Source of the DNA: JAJFUG01 sp964473155
GTDB taxonomy: Bacteria; Gemmatimonadota; Glassbacteria; GWA2-58-10
Length of the DNA stretch: 42,894 bases
Direction of reading: 5' to 3'
Assembly: GCA_964473155.1 (NCBI GenBank)
Contig: CAYYNT010000033.1
Location: 1 to 42,894, forward strand
Part shown: in pieces, positions 26,741 through 35,482 of the stretch
Layout of the letters: every line of letters starts with the position of its first letter
Numbering within the stretch: the stretch's first letter is position 1
Made by a program: the position numbers and the translations under genes
Notes under the pieces: model-generated
What the model was told of the DNA's origin: nothing
What the model saw: only the letters and a program-made list of their open reading frames with translations
The model's database searches: none

Positions 26741-28513
26741 TTATCTGCCGGTGGAGTGGATCTTTTCCCATTCAGTCAACTCGTCCTCTCCCTCGGGCCG
26801 TGGACCATAGTGTGGCAGTTCCTGTCCCAATTCGTAAGCGCCCATATCCGGGGCCTTACCTGCGAAGCCGTCGTTCAGGTTCGGCAGGATTATCCCTGCA
26901 TCCACGGCGGTTGATCCCGGGGCAAGCCGGAGATCAGGGTGTTCGCGCGCCGGGACCGGAGGGTCGGGGAAATCGACTTTGGCCGCGAAGGCATCCATTC
27001 CGGCGAGGACGGAATGCTGCCCGCCGGTGGCTTTTTTAAGCCCGTCCAGATCGGTGAACTTGTTATTTGCCACCATCCCGGAGAAGGGGGTGTCGTATGC
27101 TCCGGCGGCATTGTAATCGAACGTGCAGGTGGAGTTGAATCCCGGCAAGAACACGGCCCGGCCGGGATTGCGGTCTTTACGGCCCCGGCTGTCCCACTGC
27201 CTGCCGCCAATGCAGAGGTTGTTGAGCCAGACAGTCCGGAAATACTCGTTCTGCCAGTGCGGGGCTATAAACCCGTCGCCGATCTTCACGCAGGTGTTGT
27301 GCAGGAAGATGTTGCCCACGCTGTGGCGCTCCAGCTTGAATGGCGCTCCGGCCAGGTTGTACATGGCGTTGCGGATGAAATAAACCGGCCCGCCCAGACC
27401 GGGCTGGCTGCTCAGGCCCATCCCGCAGTTGGAGATACGGTTGCGCATGATCCGGCAGTTGGCGCTGCAGAAATCCGCCTCGACTCCGTCATCCGGTCCC
27501 TGCGATATATCATTGTTATATATGTCTATGCAGCGCTGGTCGTAGATCCAGAGGTCCTCCATGGTGGATATGCAGTCGCGGTACCCGCTTACCCGGTTGT
27601 AGCAGACCACGTTGCCGGGACCGGTGATCTCGATACCCTCGCCCATGTTGGCCGCTCCGCCCCAGGGTGAGCTGGAGCCCATCCCCTCCCCCACCCAGGG
27701 CATCAGCCAGGAAACCGTATTATCGGCGATATAACAGTTTTTGCAGCCGGGCTGGTATTTTGCGATTATACCATACTGCGCGAAAACTTTGCAGCGCCGC
27801 ACGGTGACATCCTCGGCCCCGCGCAGATCAACGCTGCCCCAGACAGTCAGGTTTTCGATAATCAGGTGTTTCCGGTCCTGAAGGTCCAGACCCGTGAATG
27901 TGCTGCCGATCAAGGGATGGCTGCCGTCGCCGCGGAGCACTATCGGCCTTCCCGGAGCGCCATCGCGCGGAATGGAGGTCTGACGGTAGTAATAGCCCGG
28001 AGAAAGCACGAAAACGTCCCCCGGCTCGGCGCAGGCCAGAAGGTCGGCGATATTGCCTGGATTGGCCTCGATCACGCGCGAGTCAGAGGCCTGTTTCGGG
28101 ACCGGTCTGGTGCTGACAGACAGGACCGTATCCGCCCGTCCGCCGTCCGGGTCGCGCAGACTGAGCTTGATCTCGTAGCGGGTTCTCGGCCGAAGGTCAA
28201 ACACGCTGCCGGCAAACTTGTTTGTCCAGCGAAAAGTGGGCCAGGTGCGCTCGCCGGTGTTGCCAGCCGGGACACGCACCAGCGGCATGGCTTTAAGCCA
28301 GACGCTTTCCCCGGAGCGCCTGTATTCAACATTGCATACTGCGTTCAGGTTGCCGTCGCCCTCGATTTCCCATTCGATGGCCAGGTTGGTCAGGGTGGGA
28401 TAGGGACTGGAAAGGGCGCCCGGACGGGTGGCATCGTCCGCGGCTTCAGACACTCCGTAAGCTGCCGGGAGAAGCAGCAGACACAGACAAACAATCCCAT
28501 TCAGAGTCTTCAT
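26741..28513 (-). CDS. Fn3-like plus right-handed beta-helix protein, member 2
   Basis: 590 residues. ATG 28513 has GGTGA seven bases upstream and yields a compact signal peptide (MKTLNGIVCLCLLLLPAAYG); a GTG at 28522 would overlap that site. Domain order as in the other members: Fn3-like SSPYPTLTNLAIEWEIEGD, then PGDVFVLSPGYYYR and a beta-helix with GCKNCYIADNTVSWLMPW, GEGIEITGPGNVVCYNRV, CIDIYNNDI, DDGVEADF and CRIMRNRI. It shares CSANCRIMRNRI-type coils, GCKNCYIADN and the longer loop after WLMPW with member 1, so these two form the second pair. Its acidic strip reads DDGVEADF in place of DDAIEADF. Confidence 0.8.
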   Translation of the reverse strand: MKTLNGIVCLCLLLLPAAYGVSEAADDATRPGALSSPYPTLTNLAIEWEIEGDGNLNAVCNVEYRRSGESVWLKAMPLVRVPAGNTGERTWPTFRWTNKFAGSVFDLRPRTRYEIKLSLRDPDGGRADTVLSVSTRPVPKQASDSRVIEANPGNIADLLACAEPGDVFVLSPGYYYRQTSIPRDGAPGRPIVLRGDGSHPLIGSTFTGLDLQDRKHLIIENLTVWGSVDLRGAEDVTVRRCKVFAQYGIIAKYQPGCKNCYIADNTVSWLMPWVGEGMGSSSPWGGAANMGEGIEITGPGNVVCYNRVSGYRDCISTMEDLWIYDQRCIDIYNNDISQGPDDGVEADFCSANCRIMRNRISNCGMGLSSQPGLGGPVYFIRNAMYNLAGAPFKLERHSVGNIFLHNTCVKIGDGFIAPHWQNEYFRTVWLNNLCIGGRQWDSRGRKDRNPGRAVFLPGFNSTCTFDYNAAGAYDTPFSGMVANNKFTDLDGLKKATGGQHSVLAGMDAFAAKVDFPDPPVPAREHPDLRLAPGSTAVDAGIILPNLNDGFAGKAPDMGAYELGQELPHYGPRPEGEDELTEWEKIHSTGR

Positions 28514-28553
28514 CGCTGTCACCTTATTTTTAATAGCCAGTAACAGACCGGAT

Positions 28554-30311
28554 TCACCTGCCGTTACGCCGTTCCCACTCGGTCAGCTCGTCCACGCCCT
28601 CGGGACGCGGCCCGTAATGCGGCATCTCATCACCCTGCTCGTAAGCGCCTATATCCGGGGCCTTGCCCTTGTAACCGTCGTTCACGTTCGGCAGCACCTT
28701 CCCAGCGTCCACCGGGGCCGAACCGGCCGCCAGGCGCAGGTCCTGGGGCTGGAACTCCGGGAACGTCCCGGCCGGGAACTGCGTCCCCGGAGCGAACGAC
28801 TCCATCCCGGCCTGCACGGAATGCCCGCCGCTCAATGCGTTCAGCTCTTTCAAGTCCTTGAACTTCTTCAGCCCAAGAAGTCCCTCGAAAGGCGTGCCGG
28901 AGATCCCCACGGCGTTATAATCGAACGTGCAGGTGGAGTTGAACCCCGGCAGGGCCACGGACATACCCGGTCCGCTGGAGTAGCGGCCGCGATTGCCGCC
29001 GCCCGAGCCTCCCACCGCCAGATTGTTGAGCCAGACCATGTTGAAGTATTCGTTCTGCGCGTGGTGCTCTTTCAGGCCGTCGCCGCTCTGCACGGAGGTA
29101 TTGTGAAGGAACAGCGCGCCGTAGCTCTTGCGCTCCAGCTTGTAGGGGGCCATGCCGGTGTTGTACATGACGTTGCGGATGAAATAGTTCGGCCCGCCCA
29201 GGCTGGGCTGGGCGCTTACACCCATGCCGCAGTTGGTGATCCGGTTACGCATGATCCGGCAGTTGCTGTAACAGAAATCCGCCTCGATCGCGTCATCCGG
29301 CCCCACAGAGATATCGTTGTTGTAGATGTCGTCACAGATCTGGTCATAGGTCCAGAGGTCTTCCATCAGGGAGATGCAGTCGCGGTAGCCGTGAACGCGG
29401 TTGAAACAGACCACGTTGCCGGGACCGGTGATCTCGATGCCCTCACCGATATTCGCCGCGCCGCCCCAGACGCTGCCCGAGCCGATGCTCTCATTGGCCC
29501 AGGGAATGAGCCAGGAGACCTCGTTGTCCGCGATATAGCAGTTCTTGCAGCCGGGCTGCTGCTTGGCGATGATGCCATAGAGCGCGAACACTGAACAGCG
29601 CCTCACTGTCACGTCCTCACAGAACCGGATGTTGATCGAGCCGCGCACGGTGAGGCCCTCGATAATCACATGTCTGCGTTCCTGAAGGTCGATGCCGTCG
29701 AACGTGCTGCCGATAAGCGGGTGGGCGCGGTCGGCGCGAACCACCACCGGCTTGCCCGGACGGCCGTCGCACAGGGCGCGCCATTCGCCGTAGTAGCCGG
29801 GAGTGAGAACCAGAATGTCGCCGGGCTGGGCGCAGGCGGCAAGGCGCTCGAACGTGCGCGGGTTGGCCTCGATAACCTTGCCGTCCGCCGCTGGCGCCGG
29901 CACCGGGCGGGTGGAGGCGCGCAGAACCGTATCCGCCTTGCCTCCATCCGGGTCGCGCAGGCTGAGCTTTATTTCGTACTCAGTGCCGGGGCGCAAGTCA
30001 AAGATACTTCCGGATAGCTTATCGACCCAGCGGAACTGCGGGGTGGTGCGGTCTTCCGTGTTTCCGGCTGGTATACGAACCAGCGGCATTGCCGCGGCCC
30101 AGGCGGTTTCACCCGCCCGGCGATATTCAACTTTGCATATGGCATCGAGGTCTGCATCGCCCTGTATTTCCCACTCCACGGCCAGGTTGGTCAGGGTGGG
30201 AAAAAGGCTTGTCACCTTGCCGGGCACTGTCGCGTTCTGCGCCGCCGAGAGGCTGGAGGCAAAGGACATAAGGGCAGCCAGCGCCATGGCTGAAAAGTAA
30301 TTGCGTAGCAT
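28554..30311 (-). CDS. Fn3-like plus right-handed beta-helix protein, member 1
   Basis: 585 residues with signal peptide MLRNYFSAMALAALMSFASSLSAA. Its Shine-Dalgarno is weak (AGAGAG), unlike those of the neighbours, so translation may depend partly on the upstream gene, which ends 44 bases away. Fn3-like LFPTLTNLAVEWEIQGD, then PGDILVLTPGYYGEW and a beta-helix with GCKNCYIADNEVSWLIPW, GEGIEITGPGNVVCFNRV, DDIYNNDI, DDAIEADF, CRIMRNRI and SAQPSLGGP. Closest to member 2. Together the four make a 7.2-kb block of tandem duplicates in which the helix core is more conserved than the C-terminal third. Confidence 0.8.
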   Translation of the reverse strand: MLRNYFSAMALAALMSFASSLSAAQNATVPGKVTSLFPTLTNLAVEWEIQGDADLDAICKVEYRRAGETAWAAAMPLVRIPAGNTEDRTTPQFRWVDKLSGSIFDLRPGTEYEIKLSLRDPDGGKADTVLRASTRPVPAPAADGKVIEANPRTFERLAACAQPGDILVLTPGYYGEWRALCDGRPGKPVVVRADRAHPLIGSTFDGIDLQERRHVIIEGLTVRGSINIRFCEDVTVRRCSVFALYGIIAKQQPGCKNCYIADNEVSWLIPWANESIGSGSVWGGAANIGEGIEITGPGNVVCFNRVHGYRDCISLMEDLWTYDQICDDIYNNDISVGPDDAIEADFCYSNCRIMRNRITNCGMGVSAQPSLGGPNYFIRNVMYNTGMAPYKLERKSYGALFLHNTSVQSGDGLKEHHAQNEYFNMVWLNNLAVGGSGGGNRGRYSSGPGMSVALPGFNSTCTFDYNAVGISGTPFEGLLGLKKFKDLKELNALSGGHSVQAGMESFAPGTQFPAGTFPEFQPQDLRLAAGSAPVDAGKVLPNVNDGYKGKAPDIGAYEQGDEMPHYGPRPEGVDELTEWERRNGR

Positions 30312-30355
30312 GTGAATCTCTCTGGTCAGAGTTTAACAACCGTTTCCGTTATTAT

Positions 30356-32239
30356 TCACTTTGCATCCGGGGCGGTGCGGAAACGGAACACCGGTCCCCA
30401 GTCGCTCCAGGCGCCGCGGCTGTCCCGCGCCATCACTTTCCAGTAGTAGATCGTGTCCGGATTGAGCCAGCCAGCGCCTATCTTCCACTCCGGCGAGCCG
30501 GAGCCGGTTTCCTTGTAGAGGGCGGTGGCCAGGGGCCAGCGGCACTGCGGGTCCCAGGAAATGATAATGCAGTGGTTGTCCACCTTGTCGCCCTTGTCCG
30601 GGTCAGAGGGTGCGCTCCAGCGGAACGAGGGGGCCAGTTCCTTGACTGTTGCGCCGTGGGCCGGGTAGACAGCTTTGGACGGGGCAGCAGGCGGGTGGGT
30701 GTCAGTCCTCTCGCGCCAGATATGAGTGATTTTAACTTTGTGCTCGCCAGGGGTCTCATCCCGGTAACGAACGACATTGCGGCCAAGCTTGAGCGCCGGA
30801 AGGGAGTACGAGGAAACCTGGATATCTGCAACCAGCTCCACCTCTTCCAGACCGCTCTGGGTGGGCGGGTTGTTTTTCTCGTTGGCGGTGAAATTGAATT
30901 CAAGCGAGTAGTCGCGCCGTCCGCGCTCACCGCTCGGGAAAAGCTCGCGGTCAAGATCAATCTCGGCGTCTATGAATCCTACGGAATCCTTAGGGGCGCG
31001 CCAGACCTGGCGGCTGACCGGTCCGGTCTGGCTGTTAACTGTCACGGAAACCCTGTCCCAATCCGTGGCTGCGCCGCGGAAGAACCTGGCTTTCAGTTTT
31101 CCGCCCAGTATGGTATAGGGTGTCTCGGTGCTCAGGATCGCCCTTTCCGGAAGGTCGTAGAGTCCGCCCTGCTTGTGGCGCACATGCACGGCCGGCGATT
31201 CACCATCCAGCACACGGAAAACGGGCGCCTGGTTCTGGTTGAAAAACGAGGGCGCAAGCCTGGAATTGAGGTCCGGTTTCCAGATTATCTGTCCATCGCC
31301 GTAGCGCATGGGCTTGGCCCATTCATTCCGCTCCAGGTTTCTGTCGTGGCGCTCGTAGTCGTAGTATTTCTTCCCGCCTTTCCAGTTGCGGATCAGCTTT
31401 TCGCCGGGACGGAGGGTCATGGCCATGTTGTGCGGCTCGTAGGTGAAGCGGTCGTAGCCGGTCTGAACGTAGCACTCATCCGCTCCGTGAAAGTAGCGGT
31501 AGCCGCGTATTTTCTCCCCGTCCTGCGAGACATGCGGGTTACCGCCCTCGACATCGGTGTATACCGCGCGGACCGCCTTGTTGCGACCCGAAAATTTGGT
31601 GAGCGCCGCCCCCGACTCCACGCCTCCGCTGACTTTCTGGTCTTCCCAGAGCTGCTCGACCGAGGCGACAGTCCTGTTATCGGAATACAGATAATATTTC
31701 CCTATATCACTGTCCAGCATATGCCAGGCGTTGTTGTAGAATGCCTCGCTCACTGTGTGATGCCAGACTTCCCAGACCCGCGCCGGGACCCCGACCGCGC
31801 GGCAAAGAGCCACGAAAACCGAGCTGTGGTAGGCACAGTTGGCGTAGCCGTATACATTCATGGCCACTACCGGATTATGGCACTCGCGGTCGCCCGGCGA
31901 ATCGAGGTGCTGGAAATTGGTGCGGATGAACTCAAAGATCGCCAGGGCTTTTTCCTCATCGGTCGTGCAGCCGCAGGTGACCTCGCGGGCGAGAGTCTCG
32001 ACATCGAACCAGTCGTATTTGTCGTCCACCGTGATACGCGGATTGACCAGCGAGGCCTGGCCCAGGTTCTCGATTATTATCGTCTCGTTGACCGGGTCGC
32101 GCCAGCCGCCGACCTCGATCTCATAGCTGTAATCGCTGACCGTGATTATCTGTGAATACTCTCCAGCCGGCGCTTTTCCGGCCGTGGCCGCCAGAATAAG
32201 GAAGGCCAGCAGGGCTGAACCCAATCCGATTGCTTTCAT
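30356..32239 (-). CDS. secreted transglutaminase-like protein with C-terminal Fn3-like domain, member 2
   Basis: 627 residues with a signal peptide (MKAIGLGSALLAFLILAATAGKAPA). The transglutaminase-like core is at ~85-180: DEEKALAIFEFIRTNF, GYANCAYHSSVFVALCRAVG and VPARVWEVWHHTVSEAF...WHMLDSD, giving a Cys135-His161-Asp176 triad. A middle beta-rich part and a C-terminal Fn3-like sandwich (~525-623; GATVKELAPSFRW ... TIYYWKVMARDSRGAWSDWGP) follow. GGAG stands eight bases before the ATG and only 15 bases separate it from member 1. Such folds include proteases, amidases and cross-linking enzymes. In this setting it could act on peptide-bearing or amidated glycan, or tether proteins; that is inference. 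Confidence 0.85.
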   Translation of the reverse strand: MKAIGLGSALLAFLILAATAGKAPAGEYSQIITVSDYSYEIEVGGWRDPVNETIIIENLGQASLVNPRITVDDKYDWFDVETLAREVTCGCTTDEEKALAIFEFIRTNFQHLDSPGDRECHNPVVAMNVYGYANCAYHSSVFVALCRAVGVPARVWEVWHHTVSEAFYNNAWHMLDSDIGKYYLYSDNRTVASVEQLWEDQKVSGGVESGAALTKFSGRNKAVRAVYTDVEGGNPHVSQDGEKIRGYRYFHGADECYVQTGYDRFTYEPHNMAMTLRPGEKLIRNWKGGKKYYDYERHDRNLERNEWAKPMRYGDGQIIWKPDLNSRLAPSFFNQNQAPVFRVLDGESPAVHVRHKQGGLYDLPERAILSTETPYTILGGKLKARFFRGAATDWDRVSVTVNSQTGPVSRQVWRAPKDSVGFIDAEIDLDRELFPSGERGRRDYSLEFNFTANEKNNPPTQSGLEEVELVADIQVSSYSLPALKLGRNVVRYRDETPGEHKVKITHIWRERTDTHPPAAPSKAVYPAHGATVKELAPSFRWSAPSDPDKGDKVDNHCIIISWDPQCRWPLATALYKETGSGSPEWKIGAGWLNPDTIYYWKVMARDSRGAWSDWGPVFRFRTAPDAK

Positions 32240-32254
32240 CCGGGTCGCTCCGGT

Positions 32255-34096
32255 CTACCTGGTGGTGAAACTGAATATGCGGCTCCAGGGACCGAAACGC
32301 CCGCTTGCGTCCTCGGCCCGAACGCGCCAGTAATATGTGGTTTTCGGGTTAAGCCAGCCTTTGGGCGCCTGGAAAACGGCCCCGTCGCGCACGTCCCGGT
32401 CGAACGTGGTGCAGAGAGGCCAGGCGCAGTCCGGGCGAAGGCTGAGTTGGAAACGGTAATTGGCTATCCGGTCGCCATCCTGGTCGGTGGAGGCGGCCCA
32501 TTCGAAACGCGGAGCCAGGTCTTTAACTGTCGCGCCCTGAGCGGGCGAAACAGCCGACTCCGGAGCAGCGGGCGCGTGCTGGTCATCAATCTCGCGCCAG
32601 CGGTAGGTGATCTTGAGCTTGCGGCTCTCACCGGACTGATCGACGCAGCGGATCACATTTTTCCCGAGGGACAGGGCGGGCAGACTGCCGGGATTCACCT
32701 GCAGGTCGACCACTATTTTGACCTTGTCCAGACCGCTCTGTCCGCCGTAGATCAGCGGAAACTCAGCCGGGACCTTCTCATTGCGTTTGTCCGCCGAGAG
32801 AGAATAAATCGCATTGAAAGAATATGTGGCCTGCGGCCCGTCTTTCAGCATTTTGCCGTCCAGCACGGCGCGGCAGTCACCCAGGCCATAGGCCCAGGAG
32901 TAATAATCCCAGAGCGGGGTGTCCGCGCCGAACAGCGGGTCGAGTTCAGCGGCAAGGGAGACATTGGTGAGCCCGGAAGCCGCGCCCTTGTAATAGCGCG
33001 TGTCGATGTATCCTCCGACCATTACATACGGGCTTTTCATCGGGATAGTAAGCGCGGAGGCCCGGTCGTGCTTGGGGTCCTGAAGGCGGTCCACGTGAAC
33101 CACCGGCAGCTTGCCGTCCTCGGCCTTGAATTTGACGTTGCGCCGCTCGATCATCCCGTCATAGGAAAGGCGGCTGAAATCCGGCTCGAAGATAAGCTGG
33201 CCGTTGGCGTAGCGCGGAGGTTCGTGGCTTTTTGCCTGGTCGTAGTGCTTGCGAAGCTCGGGTTTCCACCAGCGGACCAGCTTTTCGCCCGGCCGCAGGG
33301 TGAGCTGCATGTCCTGAGGCGTGTACATCCACTTGTCGTAGCCGGTCTCGACATAGTTGTCGTCCATGGTCTCATAGATTTCTGCCAGACCCTCGCCTGC
33401 GGGCATGGCATCCGGCTTGTAGATCATCTTGCGGTTGTCGCCGGGGGTGAGATACCAGCGGTAGGGCTTGTAGCTGCGGGCCACCCATTCGGGATTAGCG
33501 CCAAGTTCCTCGATTGAGGCCACGCTGCGGTTATCGCCCTTGAGGTACCAGATTCCGATGTCGGCGTCCATGTGATGCCACACGCCGTCCCATTTCGCCT
33601 CGGCCACTGTGTGGTGCCAGATCTCGTAGACCCGCGCCTCCAGACCGGCGGCGCGGCAGAGAGCCACGAACTCGCAGGCGGCCTGGGAGCAGATATGGTA
33701 GCCGTAAGTGTTGAAATGACGGACGGGATTGAGGCTGGTGCGGTCCTTTGGGTAGCTCCACCAGTAGGACTGTTTCTCCACGAAATCGAAAATGGCCATG
33801 ACTTTTTCTTCTTCCGTGGCGCATCCGGCGGTGATCTCTGCCGCCATGCTTTGCAGGTCATACCAGTTGAACCGTCCGTTGACCGTTATCCGCGGGTTGA
33901 CCGCCGGGACATCGCCCACGTTCTCGACCGTGATCTCCAGGTTTTCCGGGTCCACGGTCCCGCCGACATTGATCTCGAAGCTCTGGTCCGGCGAGGTGAT
34001 TATCTCGCTGTGCTCGCGGATCTGGCCTGCCAGAGCCGGACCTTGCCAGCAGAAACAGGCCGCCGCGGTCAGGATGACTAATAGTGGCTTTCTCAA
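32255..34096 (-). CDS. secreted transglutaminase-like protein with C-terminal Fn3-like domain, member 1
   Basis: 613 residues from a TTG start at 34096. GGAGG lies seven bases before this TTG and the signal peptide (MRKPLLVILTAAACFCW) begins exactly there; an ATG at 34195 would add 33 residues of non-signal sequence with no clear Shine-Dalgarno. The core matches member 2: EEEKVMAIFDFVEK, GYHICSQAACEFVALCRAAG, EARVYEIWHHTVAEAKW...WHHMDADIG, with triad Cys136, His162, Asp177. The C-terminal Fn3-like domain has GATVKDLAPRFEW and TTYYWRVRAEDASGRFGPWS. It is the first gene of the nine-gene row, so its promoter should lie in 34097-34478. Confidence 0.85.
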   Translation of the reverse strand: MRKPLLVILTAAACFCWQGPALAGQIREHSEIITSPDQSFEINVGGTVDPENLEITVENVGDVPAVNPRITVNGRFNWYDLQSMAAEITAGCATEEEKVMAIFDFVEKQSYWWSYPKDRTSLNPVRHFNTYGYHICSQAACEFVALCRAAGLEARVYEIWHHTVAEAKWDGVWHHMDADIGIWYLKGDNRSVASIEELGANPEWVARSYKPYRWYLTPGDNRKMIYKPDAMPAGEGLAEIYETMDDNYVETGYDKWMYTPQDMQLTLRPGEKLVRWWKPELRKHYDQAKSHEPPRYANGQLIFEPDFSRLSYDGMIERRNVKFKAEDGKLPVVHVDRLQDPKHDRASALTIPMKSPYVMVGGYIDTRYYKGAASGLTNVSLAAELDPLFGADTPLWDYYSWAYGLGDCRAVLDGKMLKDGPQATYSFNAIYSLSADKRNEKVPAEFPLIYGGQSGLDKVKIVVDLQVNPGSLPALSLGKNVIRCVDQSGESRKLKITYRWREIDDQHAPAAPESAVSPAQGATVKDLAPRFEWAASTDQDGDRIANYRFQLSLRPDCAWPLCTTFDRDVRDGAVFQAPKGWLNPKTTYYWRVRAEDASGRFGPWSRIFSFTTR

Positions 34097-34478
34097 TTCA
34101 GCGCCTCCAGTGGGGGGTTGTGGATGAAGTTGGGAATTATCTGAAAGAACTCTCCTGATAAAAGTCTGAAATACCGGATCGGACCCGAGTTCCAAATTAC
34201 ACCCGGATATCTTTCTCCCGAAAGGATTGAGATTTGGGTGTGTGAGACAGGCAGAGGTCCCAGGTCCGCGTGTAAGACGGTAAAAATAAAGGCATCTTCA
34301 ATAAACGTACCTGATCCGTACCCTTTTATAACTCAACAAAAATCAGGTAAAGTCATGGGAAAATACAATGACACCCTTCACAATCCCGGATGATAATTAT
34401 CCACTGGATAATAATTGACCGGACAACAATCGACCACTTTTCATACAGGCCGCGTACTGAGCGCAACCGCCGTGTCCG
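34097..34478. promoter_or_regulatory. 382-base leader region before the nine-gene row
   Basis: I see no gene here. It is AT-richer than its surroundings. At 34392-34401 lies the 10-base palindrome GATAATTATC, with a similar GGATAATAATT 14 bases on. The region must hold the promoter of the transglutaminase-led gene row and the end of the upstream three-gene unit. No clear promoter boxes or T-tailed hairpin could be fixed. Confidence 0.35.
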
Positions 34479-35414
34479 TCATTCGGCTTCAGTGGTTATG
34501 CGCAGGTCATCGACCCATATTTTCTGTTCGTGCGGAACTCCAGGGCCAAAATACGGAAGCATAAGAAACTGGTTGATTTTCATGTCTGCGTTAGCCCCGG
34601 TGCGGAACACCACGTCGTGGTAATCCATCAGCAGCTTACCATCGTACCAGTACTGGAGCACGCCGTCGCGCACCGCCTTGCCGCCCTTGATGCTGTTCAG
34701 GCGGAAATGCGCTTTGACCTGGTGCCAGTCGCCCTTGTAGCGGGGGCCTTTCCGGTCGCTGAAATAGACGCTGTCGGCGGCGAAATCCCGCCCGTTGCGA
34801 TAATCTCTGCCGCTTTTGTAATATCCGCCCTTGCCGTGCCCATCCGGGTCGCCGTTGCCGCCCGCTACGGCGCGTTTTTCGGTGACAGCGGTCAGGTCCT
34901 TGCCCAGGGCGGTGGTGTCGATATTGCGGCTGTCCTGCATGGCGCAGCGCGGCACGCCGTTGACGACCTCGATATACAGAGTCAGATAGGTATAAGCCGG
35001 GCCCCAGAAAGGAGTGTCTTTGGTGGTCATGAAATGCATCTCGTGCGGGTGCCAGTCCACACCGGTCCAGGTCCAGTTGTCGCTGTGCTTCATGGCGAAA
35101 CTGAGCGTGACGTTCTCCGTGGGTTCGAACAGCACGCGCCCGCCCTTGCCGGCTGCCGTTGTCTCGCCCTTCTGTTTCCAGTTCCAGACACAGGCGCGCT
35201 TGCCCTGGAAACTTGTTTCGTCCGTAGTCTCTATCGCCGGGCCGTCGTACCAGCCGCGCGAGGACCAGCCACTGTCTTCGAAGTCTTCCACAAAGGGCAG
35301 CTTGACAGGTTTTGGTTCTTCTGTCTGCTGTGCGAGCAATGACACGGCTGACAGAATAGAGAAAAGGGCGGCGGTCAGTCCGTTCAGCGTGACGGTCCTG
35401 CGGTAAGAGCGCAT
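34479..35414 (-). CDS. secreted concanavalin-A-like (jelly-roll) protein without dockerin
   Basis: 311 residues with a signal peptide (~1-28, ending SLLAQQ); GGAG is eight bases before the ATG. The mature part begins KLPFVEDFEDSGWSSRGWYDGP and consists of alternating beta strands: VTLSFAMKHSDNWTWTG, WHPHEMHFMTT, KGDWHQVKAHFRLNS, YWYDGKLLMDYHDVVFRTG and INQFLMLPYFGPG, ending IWVDDLRI. This is the pattern of LamG/polysaccharide-lyase-like jelly rolls that bind or cut glycans. It aligns over most of its length with the next gene upstream (35483-36634) but lacks its C-terminal extension. Whether it is an enzyme or a binding protein cannot be settled by eye. Confidence 0.75.
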   Translation of the reverse strand: MRSYRRTVTLNGLTAALFSILSAVSLLAQQTEEPKPVKLPFVEDFEDSGWSSRGWYDGPAIETTDETSFQGKRACVWNWKQKGETTAAGKGGRVLFEPTENVTLSFAMKHSDNWTWTGVDWHPHEMHFMTTKDTPFWGPAYTYLTLYIEVVNGVPRCAMQDSRNIDTTALGKDLTAVTEKRAVAGGNGDPDGHGKGGYYKSGRDYRNGRDFAADSVYFSDRKGPRYKGDWHQVKAHFRLNSIKGGKAVRDGVLQYWYDGKLLMDYHDVVFRTGANADMKINQFLMLPYFGPGVPHEQKIWVDDLRITTEAE

Positions 35415-35482
35415 CGTGTTTTCTCCGGGAAAGAGTTTTCTTGCCGGACAATCCGGCGGATCAAAGCCTGAGGCGATTACTA

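Noticed and set aside
30572..32155. 527-codon plus-strand frame opposite the transglutaminase-like gene
   Set aside because: Antisense shadow of a gene with a full catalytic triad and signal peptide.
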